A DNA stretch of 64,000 nt from NCBI GenBank assembly GCA_965204405.1, contig CBDBEN010000004.1, positions 124,001-188,000 on the forward strand. Direction: 5' to 3'. Positions 34,782-43,275 of the stretch are shown here, piece by piece (positions within the stretch are counted from its first letter, which is position 1; every line of letters begins with the position of its first letter). The DNA comes from JANQPX01 sp965204405. Its GTDB lineage: Bacteria; Pseudomonadota; Alphaproteobacteria; Geminicoccales; Geminicoccaceae. The notes below the pieces were generated by a model that was not told where the DNA came from, searched no databases, and saw only the letters and a program-made list of their open reading frames with translations. A program made the position numbers and the translations under genes.

Positions 34782-34797
34782 TTAATCTCACGTTAAC
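34782..34797. promoter_or_regulatory. CtrA-like box upstream of OmpA-like lipoprotein gene
   Basis: TTAA (34782-34785), 7 bases, TTAAC (34793-34797): an exact match to the alphaproteobacterial cell-cycle regulator consensus TTAA-N7-TTAAC. It lies 82 bases before the lipoprotein ATG, a usual promoter distance. The rest of the 326-base gap (34553-34878) shows no gene. Confidence 0.55.
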
Positions 34798-34878
34798 CTT
34801 GCTTGTGGTTTGATCTCCCTAATCATCCCAATAGCTGGATACTAGGGGGCGCTGCTTCCCTCTTTTGGAGAAATAGTC

Positions 34879-35550
34879 ATGATGAGAACGGCTTGGATCG
34901 CATTTGGCTGCCTTGCACTGGCAAGCTGCACGACAAACCCCGACGGCACCCAATCCGTAAATCGGGCTGCTGTTGGCGGCGCGATTGGCGCCGTTGCGGG
35001 CGGTATCATCGGCAATCAGATCGATGACAGCGGCAGCGAAACCGGCGGTACCATCGCCGGTGCAGTCTTAGGCGCTGCCGTTGGCGCAGGCGTCGGCTAT
35101 GCTCTGGACAGCCAAGAGCAAGCATTTGAAGAAGAATTGGCGCAGGAACAAGCCACCAATCAAATCGAGATCGAGCGGGTCCGCGACGACCTCTTGAAGC
35201 TGACCCTCGATAGCGAGGTGTCCTTCGATTATGACAGCGCTGAGATCAAGCCGAGTTTTCAGAGAAGTCTGACCAAGCTTGCCAATGTGCTGACCAAATA
35301 TGATCGCAATATCGTAACCGTCGTCGGCCACACCGATTCCACAGGCTCGGACACTTACAATCAGAGCTTGTCGGAACGGCGCGCCGAAGCCGTTGCCGAT
35401 GAATTGGTGGCCCGCGGCGTTTACGGTGGAACTCTGGCGGCAGAAGGCCGCGGTGAGCGGGAGCCGCGTGCGGACAACAGCACGGAGGCCGGCAGGCAGC
35501 TCAACAGGCGTGTCGAAATTCTCATCCAGCCTGACCCGTCCACGGTCTGA
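34879..35550 (+). CDS. OmpA-family peptidoglycan-binding lipoprotein
   Basis: A 223-residue lipoprotein. The lipobox LASC gives C17 as the lipidated residue. Residues 31-80 are a glycine-zipper segment (GGAIGAVAGGIIGNQ, AGAVLGAAVGAGVGYAL) that likely inserts in the membrane. The C-terminal half is an OmpA domain: SFDYDSAEIKPSFQ, then VVGHTDSTGSDTYNQSLSERRA with the Asp and Arg that hold diaminopimelate, and NRRVEI near the end. It anchors the outer membrane to peptidoglycan (YiaD-like). A CtrA-like box upstream fits a cell-cycle-timed envelope gene. A strong hairpin (35610-35640) follows. Confidence 0.93.
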   Translation: MMRTAWIAFGCLALASCTTNPDGTQSVNRAAVGGAIGAVAGGIIGNQIDDSGSETGGTIAGAVLGAAVGAGVGYALDSQEQAFEEELAQEQATNQIEIERVRDDLLKLTLDSEVSFDYDSAEIKPSFQRSLTKLANVLTKYDRNIVTVVGHTDSTGSDTYNQSLSERRAEAVADELVARGVYGGTLAAEGRGEREPRADNSTEAGRQLNRRVEILIQPDPSTV

Positions 35551-35609
35551 CACGTGATTTCCAGTCGACGATTGCGGCTGAGCCAAGCCTGAGATCGAAG
35601 TGTCGTCCT

Positions 35610-35640
35610 GATCTCCCTCGTCCGACGGGCGAGGGAGATC
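35610..35640 (+). terminator. Hairpin downstream of the lipoprotein gene
   Basis: Perfect 11-bp stem GATCTCCCTCG/CGAGGGAGATC with a 9-base loop, 60 bases after the stop codon. No T-run follows, so it is either a factor-assisted terminator or an mRNA-protecting structure. The next 377 bases up to the ivd gene hold no convincing gene; TTGACA at 35949-35954 may be a -35 element for ivd, but no good -10 is seen. Confidence 0.55.
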
Positions 35641-36017
35641 AACGCGAAGCAGCGCGTTCTGGGGTCCATTGTCTTCAGGATGCATTGGCATATAGAAGCG
35701 GATAGCTGAACCGGCGGGTAAAAAATTGCGCCGCCAAAGCCCCCCCGAAGTCGCCGCGAAAATGCTGCTTGACGCTCTACTGGTCCTATTCAGCCAGATC
35801 CAACGAACAAACAACCTTTCGCGCTTTCCACCACACCGCCCTCAGCGGGCCGATGAATGTTGCTGCACTCCTGCCCGGAGCGTTCGCGGCGTTTGCGTTC
35901 GCTATTATGTGACGGCTTGCGTTATAGGGGTGACGGACGCGAATCGTCTTGACATGCTATGTTTCGAAATTTGGTCAGGAGCATATCGGTTGTGTGCTTT
36001 TGAAGGAGTGAGGCTGG

Positions 36018-37181
36018 ATGTTTACGGTCGGCATGAACTTTTCGTTGGGTGATGAGATCGAAGCACTTCGCGACATGGTTCAACGCTGGGCACAGGACAA
36101 GCTTTCGCCGCGTGCAGCCGAAATCGATGCCACCAATAGCTTTGCGGCGGATCTCTGGCCGGAGCTTGGTGAGCTTGGGTTGCTTGGCGTCACCGCTGAC
36201 CCTGACTATGGCGGCTCGGGCATGAGCTATGTCGCCCATGTCGTGGCTATGGAGGAGGTTTCACGGGCGAGTGCGGCAATCGGGCTTTCCTACGGCGCAC
36301 ACTCCAATCTTTGCGTCAACCAGATCAACCGTCACGGTACAGCAGAGCAAAAAGCGCGTTACCTACCCAAGCTCTGCACAGGCGAGCATGTGGGTGGGCT
36401 CGCCATGTCCGAGCCTGGCGCCGGGTCGGACGTCGTCTCCATGAAGCTCCGTGCGGAAAAGCGCAATGACCGCTACATCCTGACCGGCAGCAAGATGTGG
36501 ATCACCAATGGACCCGATGCCGAAACTCTCGTGGTCTACGCCAAAACCGCGCCGGATGCAGGTGCACGCGGCATTACGGCTTTTTTGATCGAGAAGTCGA
36601 TGGCTGGATTCTCGACTGCACAGAAGCTGGACAAGCTGGGTATGCGCGGCTCCAACACCTGTGAATTGATCTTCGAGAACTGCGAAGTGCCCTACGAAAA
36701 CGTGCTCGGTGAGGAAGGTGGCGGGGTCAATGTGCTGATGTCCGGCCTCGATTATGAACGCGTGGTGCTGGCTGGCGGACCACTCGGCATCATGGCGGCG
36801 TGCATGGATGTGGTGGTGCCGTATGTTCACGAACGCGAGCAGTTCGGCCGGCCGATCGGCGAGTTCCAGCTCATGCAGGGCAAGCTCGCTGATATGTACA
36901 CCACCATGAACGCATGCCGTGCTTATGTTTATGCCGTGGCCGCAGCCTGTGATCGGGGCGAGACCACGCGCAAGGATGCTGCCGGCTGCATTCTTTATGC
37001 CGCCGAGAAGGCGACCTGGTGCGCGCTCGAAGCGATCCAGGCTCTCGGGGGCAACGGCTATATCAACGACTACCCAACCGGACGATTGCTGAGAGACGCC
37101 AAGCTCTATGAGATCGGTGCCGGGACGTCGGAGATCCGACGCATGCTGATCGGCCGTGAGATGTTCAAGGAAACCGCCTGA
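36018..37181 (+). CDS. ivd: Isovaleryl-CoA dehydrogenase
   Basis: A 387-residue acyl-CoA dehydrogenase of the isovaleryl type. The catalytic Glu is in the internal position specific to this group, E247 in GLDYERVVLAGG, and the C-terminal position has Gly-Ala (EIGAGTSEIRR) instead of Glu. Other signatures: SYGAHSNLCVNQINRHG and MSEPGAGSDVVSMKL. It oxidises isovaleryl-CoA to 3-methylcrotonyl-CoA in leucine degradation. Ribosome site GGAGTGAGG precedes the ATG; a second ATG five codons on is possible. The carboxylase beta gene starts 2 bases after its stop, so this is an operon with the next enzyme of the pathway. Confidence 0.95.
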   Translation: MFTVGMNFSLGDEIEALRDMVQRWAQDKLSPRAAEIDATNSFAADLWPELGELGLLGVTADPDYGGSGMSYVAHVVAMEEVSRASAAIGLSYGAHSNLCVNQINRHGTAEQKARYLPKLCTGEHVGGLAMSEPGAGSDVVSMKLRAEKRNDRYILTGSKMWITNGPDAETLVVYAKTAPDAGARGITAFLIEKSMAGFSTAQKLDKLGMRGSNTCELIFENCEVPYENVLGEEGGGVNVLMSGLDYERVVLAGGPLGIMAACMDVVVPYVHEREQFGRPIGEFQLMQGKLADMYTTMNACRAYVYAVAAACDRGETTRKDAAGCILYAAEKATWCALEAIQALGGNGYINDYPTGRLLRDAKLYEIGAGTSEIRRMLIGREMFKETA

Positions 37182-37182
37182 G

Positions 37183-38790
37183 ATGGCGATTCTCACCTCC
37201 TCGGTCGCGATGCGCGACAGCGCTTACCAGACGAATCGGGAAGCGATGCTAGCCTCGATCCGAAAGGTCGAAGAAGCGGCGGCATTGGCCCTCGAAGGCG
37301 GTGGGGAGCGTGCCAGAAAACGGCATACCGATCGCGGCAAGCTACTGCCCCGCGATCGCATGTCCAGACTGCTCGACCCCGGCTCGCCCTTTCTCGAAAT
37401 CGGCCTAACTGCCGCCCATGACATGTATGACGGTGACAGCCCATCGGCAGGACTGATCACCGGCATCGGCCGGGTCGCCGGCCGTGAAGTGATGGTTGTC
37501 TGCAACGATGCCACGGTGAAAGGTGGCACCTATTATCCGATGACCGTGAAGAAGCATCTGCGTGCTCAGGACATCGCGGCGCAGTGTAATCTGCCCTGCC
37601 TCTATCTGGTCGACTCCGGCGGCGCCAATCTGCCGAACCAGGACGAGGTATTTCCCGACCGTGACCATTTTGGCCGGATTTTCTTCAACCAGGCCACTAT
37701 GTCGGCGAACGGCATTCCGCAGATCGCCGTGGTGATGGGCTCCTGCACGGCCGGCGGCGCCTATGTGCCCGCCATGTCGGACGAGACCATCATCGTCAAG
37801 GACCAGGGCACGATCTTTCTGGCAGGCCCGCCTCTGGTAAAAGCCGCCACCGGCGAAGAAGTCTCGGCCGAAGACCTTGGCGGTGGGGACGTCCACACCC
37901 GCCTCTCGGGCGTTGCCGACCATCTGGCCAACAACGACGGCCATGCCTTGGCGCTCGCAAGGCAAGCCGTTGCCGCGCTCAACCGGCCAAAGCATGTCGA
38001 AGTCGAGAGATGTTCTCCGGAAGAGCCGCTCCATGATCCGAACGAACTTTTGGGCATCATCCCCGCCGACTTGAAAACGCCCTACGATATCAATGAAGTG
38101 ATCGCCAGGGTCGTCGACGGCTCACGCTTCGACGCGTTCAAGGCGCGCTACGGCCAGACGCTTGTCACCGGCTTTGCACACATCCAGGGAATTCCCGTCG
38201 GCATCCTCGCGAACAACGGCGTGCTGTTCTCGGAAAGTGCGGTAAAAGGGGCTCACTTTATCGAGCTTTGCTCCCAGCGCCGCATTCCCCTGGTGTTTCT
38301 ACAGAACATCACCGGCTTCATGGTCGGGCGAAAATATGAAGCGGAGGGCATTGCCAAACATGGCGCCAAGCTTGTGACTGCCGTCGCAACGTCGTCCGTA
38401 CCGAAAATCACCATGCTGGTCGGCGGCTCGTTCGGCGCCGGTAATTATGGCATGTGCGGCCGTGCCTATGATCCTCGTTTTCTCTGGACCTGGCCCAACA
38501 GCCGAATTTCGGTGATGGGCGGCGAACAGGCGGCCGGCGTGCTGGCAACCGTCAAGCGGGATGGTATCAGCCGCAGGGGCGGGCATTGGTCGGATGAGGA
38601 GGAGGCAGGCTTCAAAAAGCCGATCATCGAGCAGTTCGAGCATCAGGGCCATCCGCTCTACGCCTCGGCCAGGCTTTGGGACGACGGCATCATCGACCCG
38701 CGAAAAACACGTGATGTCCTGGGTCTCAGCCTGTCCGCAGCATTGAACGCACCCATTCCCGAAACACGCTTCGGCGTCTTCAGGATGTAA
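37183..38790 (+). CDS. mccB: 3-methylcrotonyl-CoA carboxylase, beta subunit
   Basis: A 535-residue carboxyltransferase of the biotin-dependent acyl-CoA carboxylase family. Characteristic stretches are YLVDSGGANLPNQDEVFPDRDHFGRIF (acyl-CoA side; quoted in part as SGGANLPNQ), GSCTAGGAYVPAMSDE, and GGSFGAGNYGMCGRAYDPRF, which is typical of the methylcrotonyl type. It transfers CO2 from carboxybiotin to methylcrotonyl-CoA. The substrate call also rests on its place between ivd and the biotinylated alpha subunit. Start ATG 37183 is 1 base behind the ivd stop; the open frame extends a little upstream into ivd. Confidence 0.94.
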   Translation: MAILTSSVAMRDSAYQTNREAMLASIRKVEEAAALALEGGGERARKRHTDRGKLLPRDRMSRLLDPGSPFLEIGLTAAHDMYDGDSPSAGLITGIGRVAGREVMVVCNDATVKGGTYYPMTVKKHLRAQDIAAQCNLPCLYLVDSGGANLPNQDEVFPDRDHFGRIFFNQATMSANGIPQIAVVMGSCTAGGAYVPAMSDETIIVKDQGTIFLAGPPLVKAATGEEVSAEDLGGGDVHTRLSGVADHLANNDGHALALARQAVAALNRPKHVEVERCSPEEPLHDPNELLGIIPADLKTPYDINEVIARVVDGSRFDAFKARYGQTLVTGFAHIQGIPVGILANNGVLFSESAVKGAHFIELCSQRRIPLVFLQNITGFMVGRKYEAEGIAKHGAKLVTAVATSSVPKITMLVGGSFGAGNYGMCGRAYDPRFLWTWPNSRISVMGGEQAAGVLATVKRDGISRRGGHWSDEEEAGFKKPIIEQFEHQGHPLYASARLWDDGIIDPRKTRDVLGLSLSAALNAPIPETRFGVFRM

Positions 38791-38800
38791 AACCGATAAG

Positions 38801-40795
38801 ATGTTCAAAAAAATTCTGATCGCCAATCGAGGCGAGATCGCCTGCCGGATCATCACGACGGCCAAACGGATGGGCATCGCCACGGTTGCCGTCTATTCCG
38901 ATGCGGATGCCGATGCCCGGCATGTCGCTATGGCCGATGAGGCCTATCCCATAGGCCCGCCGCCCGCAGCCGACAGCTATCTTTGCTTTGAAGCAATTTT
39001 GGAAGCCTGCCGGGCTTCAGGAGCCGATGCGGTACATCCGGGTTATGGATTCCTTTCGGAGAACCCGGACTTCGTCGACGCTGTCGAGGCGATAGGACTT
39101 ACGTTCATTGGACCGTCCGCACCCGCCATCCGTGCCATGGGGTTGAAGGATGCTGCCAAGGCGCTGATGGAGCGATCCGGGATCCCCGTTGTTCCAGGCT
39201 ATCACGAGGATGATCAGGATCCGGACGCACTTGCCCGACACGCTCTCGCCGTCGGTTATCCCGTTTTGATCAAGGCGCGGGCGGGCGGCGGCGGCAAGGG
39301 CATGCGCCGGGTCGATAATCCGAGCGACTTTCAGACCGCTCTCGCTGGAGCCGCCCGCGAGGCCGAGGCGAGCTTCGGCGATGGGCGCTGTTTGATCGAG
39401 AAATACCTGACCAAGCCGCGCCATATCGAAATCCAGATCTTCGGCGACGACCACGGCAATGTCGTGCATCTGTTTGAGCGGGATTGTTCGCTGCAGCGGC
39501 GGCATCAGAAGGTGATCGAGGAGGCCCCTGCCCCCGGCATGTCCGAAGACATGCGCGCCGTCATGGGCGAGGCTGCGGTACTGGCTGCCAAGGCGATCGA
39601 CTATGCCGGTGCCGGAACGATTGAATTCATCGCCGATGTCAGCGACGGTCTTCGCGCCGATCGGTTCTATTTCATGGAGATGAACACGCGGCTGCAGGTG
39701 GAGCATCCGGTGACCGAAATGATCACCGGTCAGGATTTGGTGGCCTGGCAGATCCGTGTTGCCGCCGGTGAGCCATTGCCCCTGTTGCAGGGCGATCTCG
39801 AGATCAATGGCTGGGCGTTCGAAGCGCGGGTCTATGCCGAGGACGTGGCAAGAGGTTTTCTTCCGGCGACGGGGAAGCTGGGGTATCTCGCCTTCCCCGA
39901 AAGCGGTGTTCGGATCGATTCAGGGGTCCGTCAGGGCGACGAGATTACACCTTTCTACGACCCGATGATCGCCAAGGTGATTGTCCATGGCGAGAATCGG
40001 AATCAAGCGCTTTCCCGGCTTTCCCTGGCTTTGGCAGAGACACGCATCGTCGGAACCACCACCAACACCGGTTTCCTCGCAGCCCTCGCCGCTCATCCTG
40101 ATTTTGCCCAAGGTGACGTCGATACAGGCCTGATCGATCGTCATGTTGATCAACTCGCCGAGGAGCCCGATCCACCGGCACCCGCCTTGGCCCTTGCAGC
40201 TTTATGCGCTCTTGGTTTTTTGAGCAGCCCGGAAACAGTTGTTGACGGAACCTTCGATCCTTGGGACCGGAGGACCGGCTGGCGACTATGGGGCCCGGCT
40301 ACCGAGACGGCGGTCCTGGCGAGGCATGACGATGTTGTCGAGGTCGATATCTCCATTGCAGGTCCGGGTGCGTTTCATGTTGAGACACCGGATGGAAGGC
40401 TCGATCTCAGCATCGTGGAAAGCAATGGTACCGACGTGCATTGCCGAATCGATGGCATCAAGGCCACTGCAGGCGCCGTTCGCCTCGGAAAGGCCGTAAC
40501 GATCTTCATTGATGGACAGGCGTTCGTCTGGACAATTCCCGATCCGCTGATGAAAACCTCGGACAGCCATGCCGGCAGCGATCATCTGAGAGCACCCATG
40601 CCCGGCCTTGTGAAGCACGTTCATGTCGATGCCGGCGCGCCTGTCACAAAAGACGCGCCGCTCCTGGTACTGGAGGCGATGAAAATGGAGCACACCCTCA
40701 AGGCACCAAGGGATGGGATCGTCGAACAGTGCTGCGTCGACACGGGCGATCAGGTCGAGGAAGGCGCCCTTTTGCTGCAGCTCCAATCGGAGTGA
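38801..40795 (+). CDS. mccA: 3-methylcrotonyl-CoA carboxylase, biotin-containing alpha subunit
   Basis: A 664-residue protein with biotin carboxylase N-domain (FKKILIANRGEIACRI), ATP-grasp (KARAGGGGKGMRRV; MEMNTRLQVEHPVTE), biotin carboxylase C-domain, a linker of about 130 residues, and a C-terminal biotinyl domain with the acceptor lysine K628 in LEAMKMEH. It charges biotin with bicarbonate and ATP and hands CO2 to the beta subunit. Gap to mccB is 10 bases. The usual neighbours for the last two steps (methylglutaconyl-CoA hydratase, HMG-CoA lyase) are not here; the next gene is on the other strand. The partial biotin ligase gene at the window end would modify K628. Confidence 0.95.
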   Translation: MFKKILIANRGEIACRIITTAKRMGIATVAVYSDADADARHVAMADEAYPIGPPPAADSYLCFEAILEACRASGADAVHPGYGFLSENPDFVDAVEAIGLTFIGPSAPAIRAMGLKDAAKALMERSGIPVVPGYHEDDQDPDALARHALAVGYPVLIKARAGGGGKGMRRVDNPSDFQTALAGAAREAEASFGDGRCLIEKYLTKPRHIEIQIFGDDHGNVVHLFERDCSLQRRHQKVIEEAPAPGMSEDMRAVMGEAAVLAAKAIDYAGAGTIEFIADVSDGLRADRFYFMEMNTRLQVEHPVTEMITGQDLVAWQIRVAAGEPLPLLQGDLEINGWAFEARVYAEDVARGFLPATGKLGYLAFPESGVRIDSGVRQGDEITPFYDPMIAKVIVHGENRNQALSRLSLALAETRIVGTTTNTGFLAALAAHPDFAQGDVDTGLIDRHVDQLAEEPDPPAPALALAALCALGFLSSPETVVDGTFDPWDRRTGWRLWGPATETAVLARHDDVVEVDISIAGPGAFHVETPDGRLDLSIVESNGTDVHCRIDGIKATAGAVRLGKAVTIFIDGQAFVWTIPDPLMKTSDSHAGSDHLRAPMPGLVKHVHVDAGAPVTKDAPLLVLEAMKMEHTLKAPRDGIVEQCCVDTGDQVEEGALLLQLQSE

Positions 40796-40877
40796 AGCCA
40801 GCCAGCTCCCCGCCGACCTTGGCCGCTACCCGTCATTCCAGGTGATAGAGGTAGCAACCAGGTGGTGTGAAAAGTCC

Positions 40878-41639
40878 CTAGTTGGTGGCGGTTCTGGTTG
40901 CCTCGATCAGCTGAGCGAGACGCTCTTTGTCAACAGCGCCCGGCACCAAGGTGTCACCGATCACGAAGGCCGGCGTTCCTTCAATACCGAGAGCCGACGC
41001 AAGCTGGTAGTTGGCTTCGATCGCTTCGGAAACCTCGCTGCTTTCCATGTCTTCGCCAAGCTGATCCGGATCAAGGCCCATCTGTTCGGCGAGCTTGTTG
41101 ATGCCATCAGCCGACAGATCGTTCGCGGACATCAGAGCAAGGTGAAAGTCCAGATACAGGTCGGCATCCTGCTTGCGGCTGGCAAGCGCGGCGCGCGCTG
41201 CACGTACCGAGTCTTCGCCAAGTACAGGAAGCTCCTTGAACGCAATCCGTAAGTCCTGATCCTCCTCCATCAAGGCCTGCATCGAGGACAGAACCCGGCG
41301 GCAATAGCCGCAGCGATAGTCGAAGAATTCGACAAGGGTGACATTGCCATCAGGATTGCCGGCGATCGGTGTTGCAGGATCATTGACCAGCTCGTCCTGT
41401 CTGCTGACCAGCATTTCCTTGCTTTTTTGCGCCTGCTCCTCGGCCTGGCGTCTTTGCAGCTCTTCGAGCGCCTCATAGATAATCTGCGGCTCGCGCATGA
41501 GATAGTCGCGAACGATTTGCTCGACCTGCTCCACGGGCAAGTCGGTGGCTGTGGGCGTATCCGCTGCCATGGCACCCGGTGCCATCATCCCCAACAAAAT
41601 CCCAGCACCCAAGGTCCTGGCTTTCAAACCAGCCATCAT
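40878..41639 (-). CDS. DsbA/Com1-like thiol-disulfide oxidoreductase
   Basis: A 253-residue periplasmic protein. Signal peptide up to GAMA (about residue 25), an N-terminal helical extension (about 30-85, EALEELQRRQAEEQAQKSKE) typical for the ScsC/Com1 group where it drives oligomerisation, then a thioredoxin fold with the active site C110-G-Y-C113 and the cis-proline loop GTPAFVIG. It probably makes or isomerises disulfides in exported proteins. It lies 117 bases after the M48 protease gene in the same direction, which fits joint work in envelope protein quality control. Two consecutive Met residues at the start leave the exact codon open. Confidence 0.9.
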   Translation of the reverse strand: MMAGLKARTLGAGILLGMMAPGAMAADTPTATDLPVEQVEQIVRDYLMREPQIIYEALEELQRRQAEEQAQKSKEMLVSRQDELVNDPATPIAGNPDGNVTLVEFFDYRCGYCRRVLSSMQALMEEDQDLRIAFKELPVLGEDSVRAARAALASRKQDADLYLDFHLALMSANDLSADGINKLAEQMGLDPDQLGEDMESSEVSEAIEANYQLASALGIEGTPAFVIGDTLVPGAVDKERLAQLIEATRTATN

Positions 41640-41756
41640 TTGTCCTAGCCTCTCTAAAGCGTTTCACACCAACTTGGTCAGGATGACCCTAATCGCCTCT
41701 TTCGAGATCGGCCATTCACAATCAGGTTGGGTAGGGTGAGTTGTAAATAGGGTTAT

Positions 41757-43109
41757 TCATTCTTCTTCGATTGCGCGCAAGATGTCCTGGAGCTGAAACC
41801 ACCCGGGATCGCTCGGCCCAATCAGGTTCTCCGCCCTCCTGGCGTAGAGCTTGGCATCATCCTTTTTGCCCCGAAGCAGCGCCCATTCAGCAAGGGACAA
41901 GGACGCCGGCCCTTCCTTGCCGGCCTGCCCCTGGGCGATCCCCAAAAGCCGCCAGGCACCGGCATTGTCGCTCTCTTCGCTGAGGGCTGCCTCGAGCTGT
42001 TTGATTGCCTGAAGTCCCAATTGGGAATCGCCGCTTTCGATCAAAGCCTTGGCCAGGCCGAAACGAAGGATCGGCGCTTTCGCCAACCTCACAGACTCGC
42101 GATAAGGCTCGACCGCCTCCTTGACGCGACCGTTCTCGAAAAGCATCTGCCCTTTGAGTTCATGAAAGTAAGGGTCTTCCGGATAGTCGCCGATCAGCCC
42201 GTCGATCTCAGCAACGGCTTTTTCGAGATCGGGCAGGCGATAATAGGCTATTGCGCGTGCATATCGGTCCGTCAGGCCATTTCCTTGATAGTCCCGAAGC
42301 GTTCGTCCGGGGTCACCCAGAAACGCCTTGAGTTTCACCACCATGCGCTGGTGCTGTCGTGCCCAGTCCTCCGGAATGTCATTGCCCAGATCGCCCTGGT
42401 TCCTAACGGCCGTCTCGACGAAACGGATGCGATCGCGCGTAAGGGGATGGCTCCTGAGATAGGGGTTGCCGTTTTGAGCCGTAGTCAGAAGGTTTTGCTC
42501 GTCCAGAATGTGAAAAAACTCGGCCAGCCCCTTCGACGACAGGCCATTCCTATAGAGATAGTTGACCGCGGCTTGGTCTGCGGCCTGTTCCTGGCTACGG
42601 GTAAAACTCACGAAATTGTGCTGGCCCAGGGTTTGTCCACCGGCAATGATCGCAGCCCCCACGGCCGGTGCGCCGGCAACGGCAGCGGCCGCTCCCAACA
42701 CGGTGGAAAGCAGCACCTCGCCGATAGCACGATTTTGTGCGGTTCCGATGCGGCTCAAATGGCCGCCGGCAATATGTCCAACCTCATGGGCAATCACGCC
42801 GACAAGCTGCCCCGTATGTTCGGTTCGCTCGATCAGGCCTGTATTGATGAAAAGATTCTGACCGCCCGCGACGAACGCGTTCAGCCGCTTATCCCGAACG
42901 AGGTAGATCTTGACCGAAGCAGGCGAAATGCCGGCAGCCTGGAGAATCGGCTTGGTCATTTGATCCAGGGCCGCCTCGATCTCGGCATCGCGGACCAGGC
43001 TGATGCCCCCTTTGCCCTGAGCCAAGGCCGTACCAGACCATGCCAGGGTGCCGATGAGACAAAGCACCTGACCGAAAACCCGGCAAGCTCTGCCGGAAAA
43101 GGCCTTCAT
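41757..43109 (-). CDS. M48-family metalloprotease with TPR domain (BepA-like)
   Basis: A 450-residue periplasmic protease. A signal peptide (VFGQVLCLIGTLAWSGTALAQ) is followed by the M48 domain with zinc motif H108-E109-V-G-H112 and the downstream Glu in RSQEQAADQAAV. The C-terminal 200 residues form tetratricopeptide-like helices (RYARAIAYYRLPDLEKAVAEI; ELKGQMLFENGRVKEAVEPY). This is the BepA/YfgC layout, an outer-membrane assembly protease and chaperone. I chose ATG 43109 because it starts the signal peptide; the open frame begins at 43220, and the extra 37 residues do not resemble family members. It is divergent from the aminotransferase gene. Confidence 0.92.
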   Translation of the reverse strand: MKAFSGRACRVFGQVLCLIGTLAWSGTALAQGKGGISLVRDAEIEAALDQMTKPILQAAGISPASVKIYLVRDKRLNAFVAGGQNLFINTGLIERTEHTGQLVGVIAHEVGHIAGGHLSRIGTAQNRAIGEVLLSTVLGAAAAVAGAPAVGAAIIAGGQTLGQHNFVSFTRSQEQAADQAAVNYLYRNGLSSKGLAEFFHILDEQNLLTTAQNGNPYLRSHPLTRDRIRFVETAVRNQGDLGNDIPEDWARQHQRMVVKLKAFLGDPGRTLRDYQGNGLTDRYARAIAYYRLPDLEKAVAEIDGLIGDYPEDPYFHELKGQMLFENGRVKEAVEPYRESVRLAKAPILRFGLAKALIESGDSQLGLQAIKQLEAALSEESDNAGAWRLLGIAQGQAGKEGPASLSLAEWALLRGKKDDAKLYARRAENLIGPSDPGWFQLQDILRAIEEE

Positions 43110-43275
43110 GCAGGAACCGGCAAGCGCAAGGTGGCGCCCATACGCGACCTTCGTGATAGGTGCATTATCCAAGAGAACTGTGCCTCCCTCGACATTGACC
43201 CCGGGCTCGACTTCGAGCATAGGGCTTCGCAGCTGACCCCTTCATGAACAATACACCTGCTCCTGGGAAAGATCC

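Noticed and set aside
35726..36052. 108-residue open frame upstream of ivd
   Set aside because: No recognisable domain, arginine-rich composition as in shadow frames, no ribosome site, and it runs into the ivd gene.
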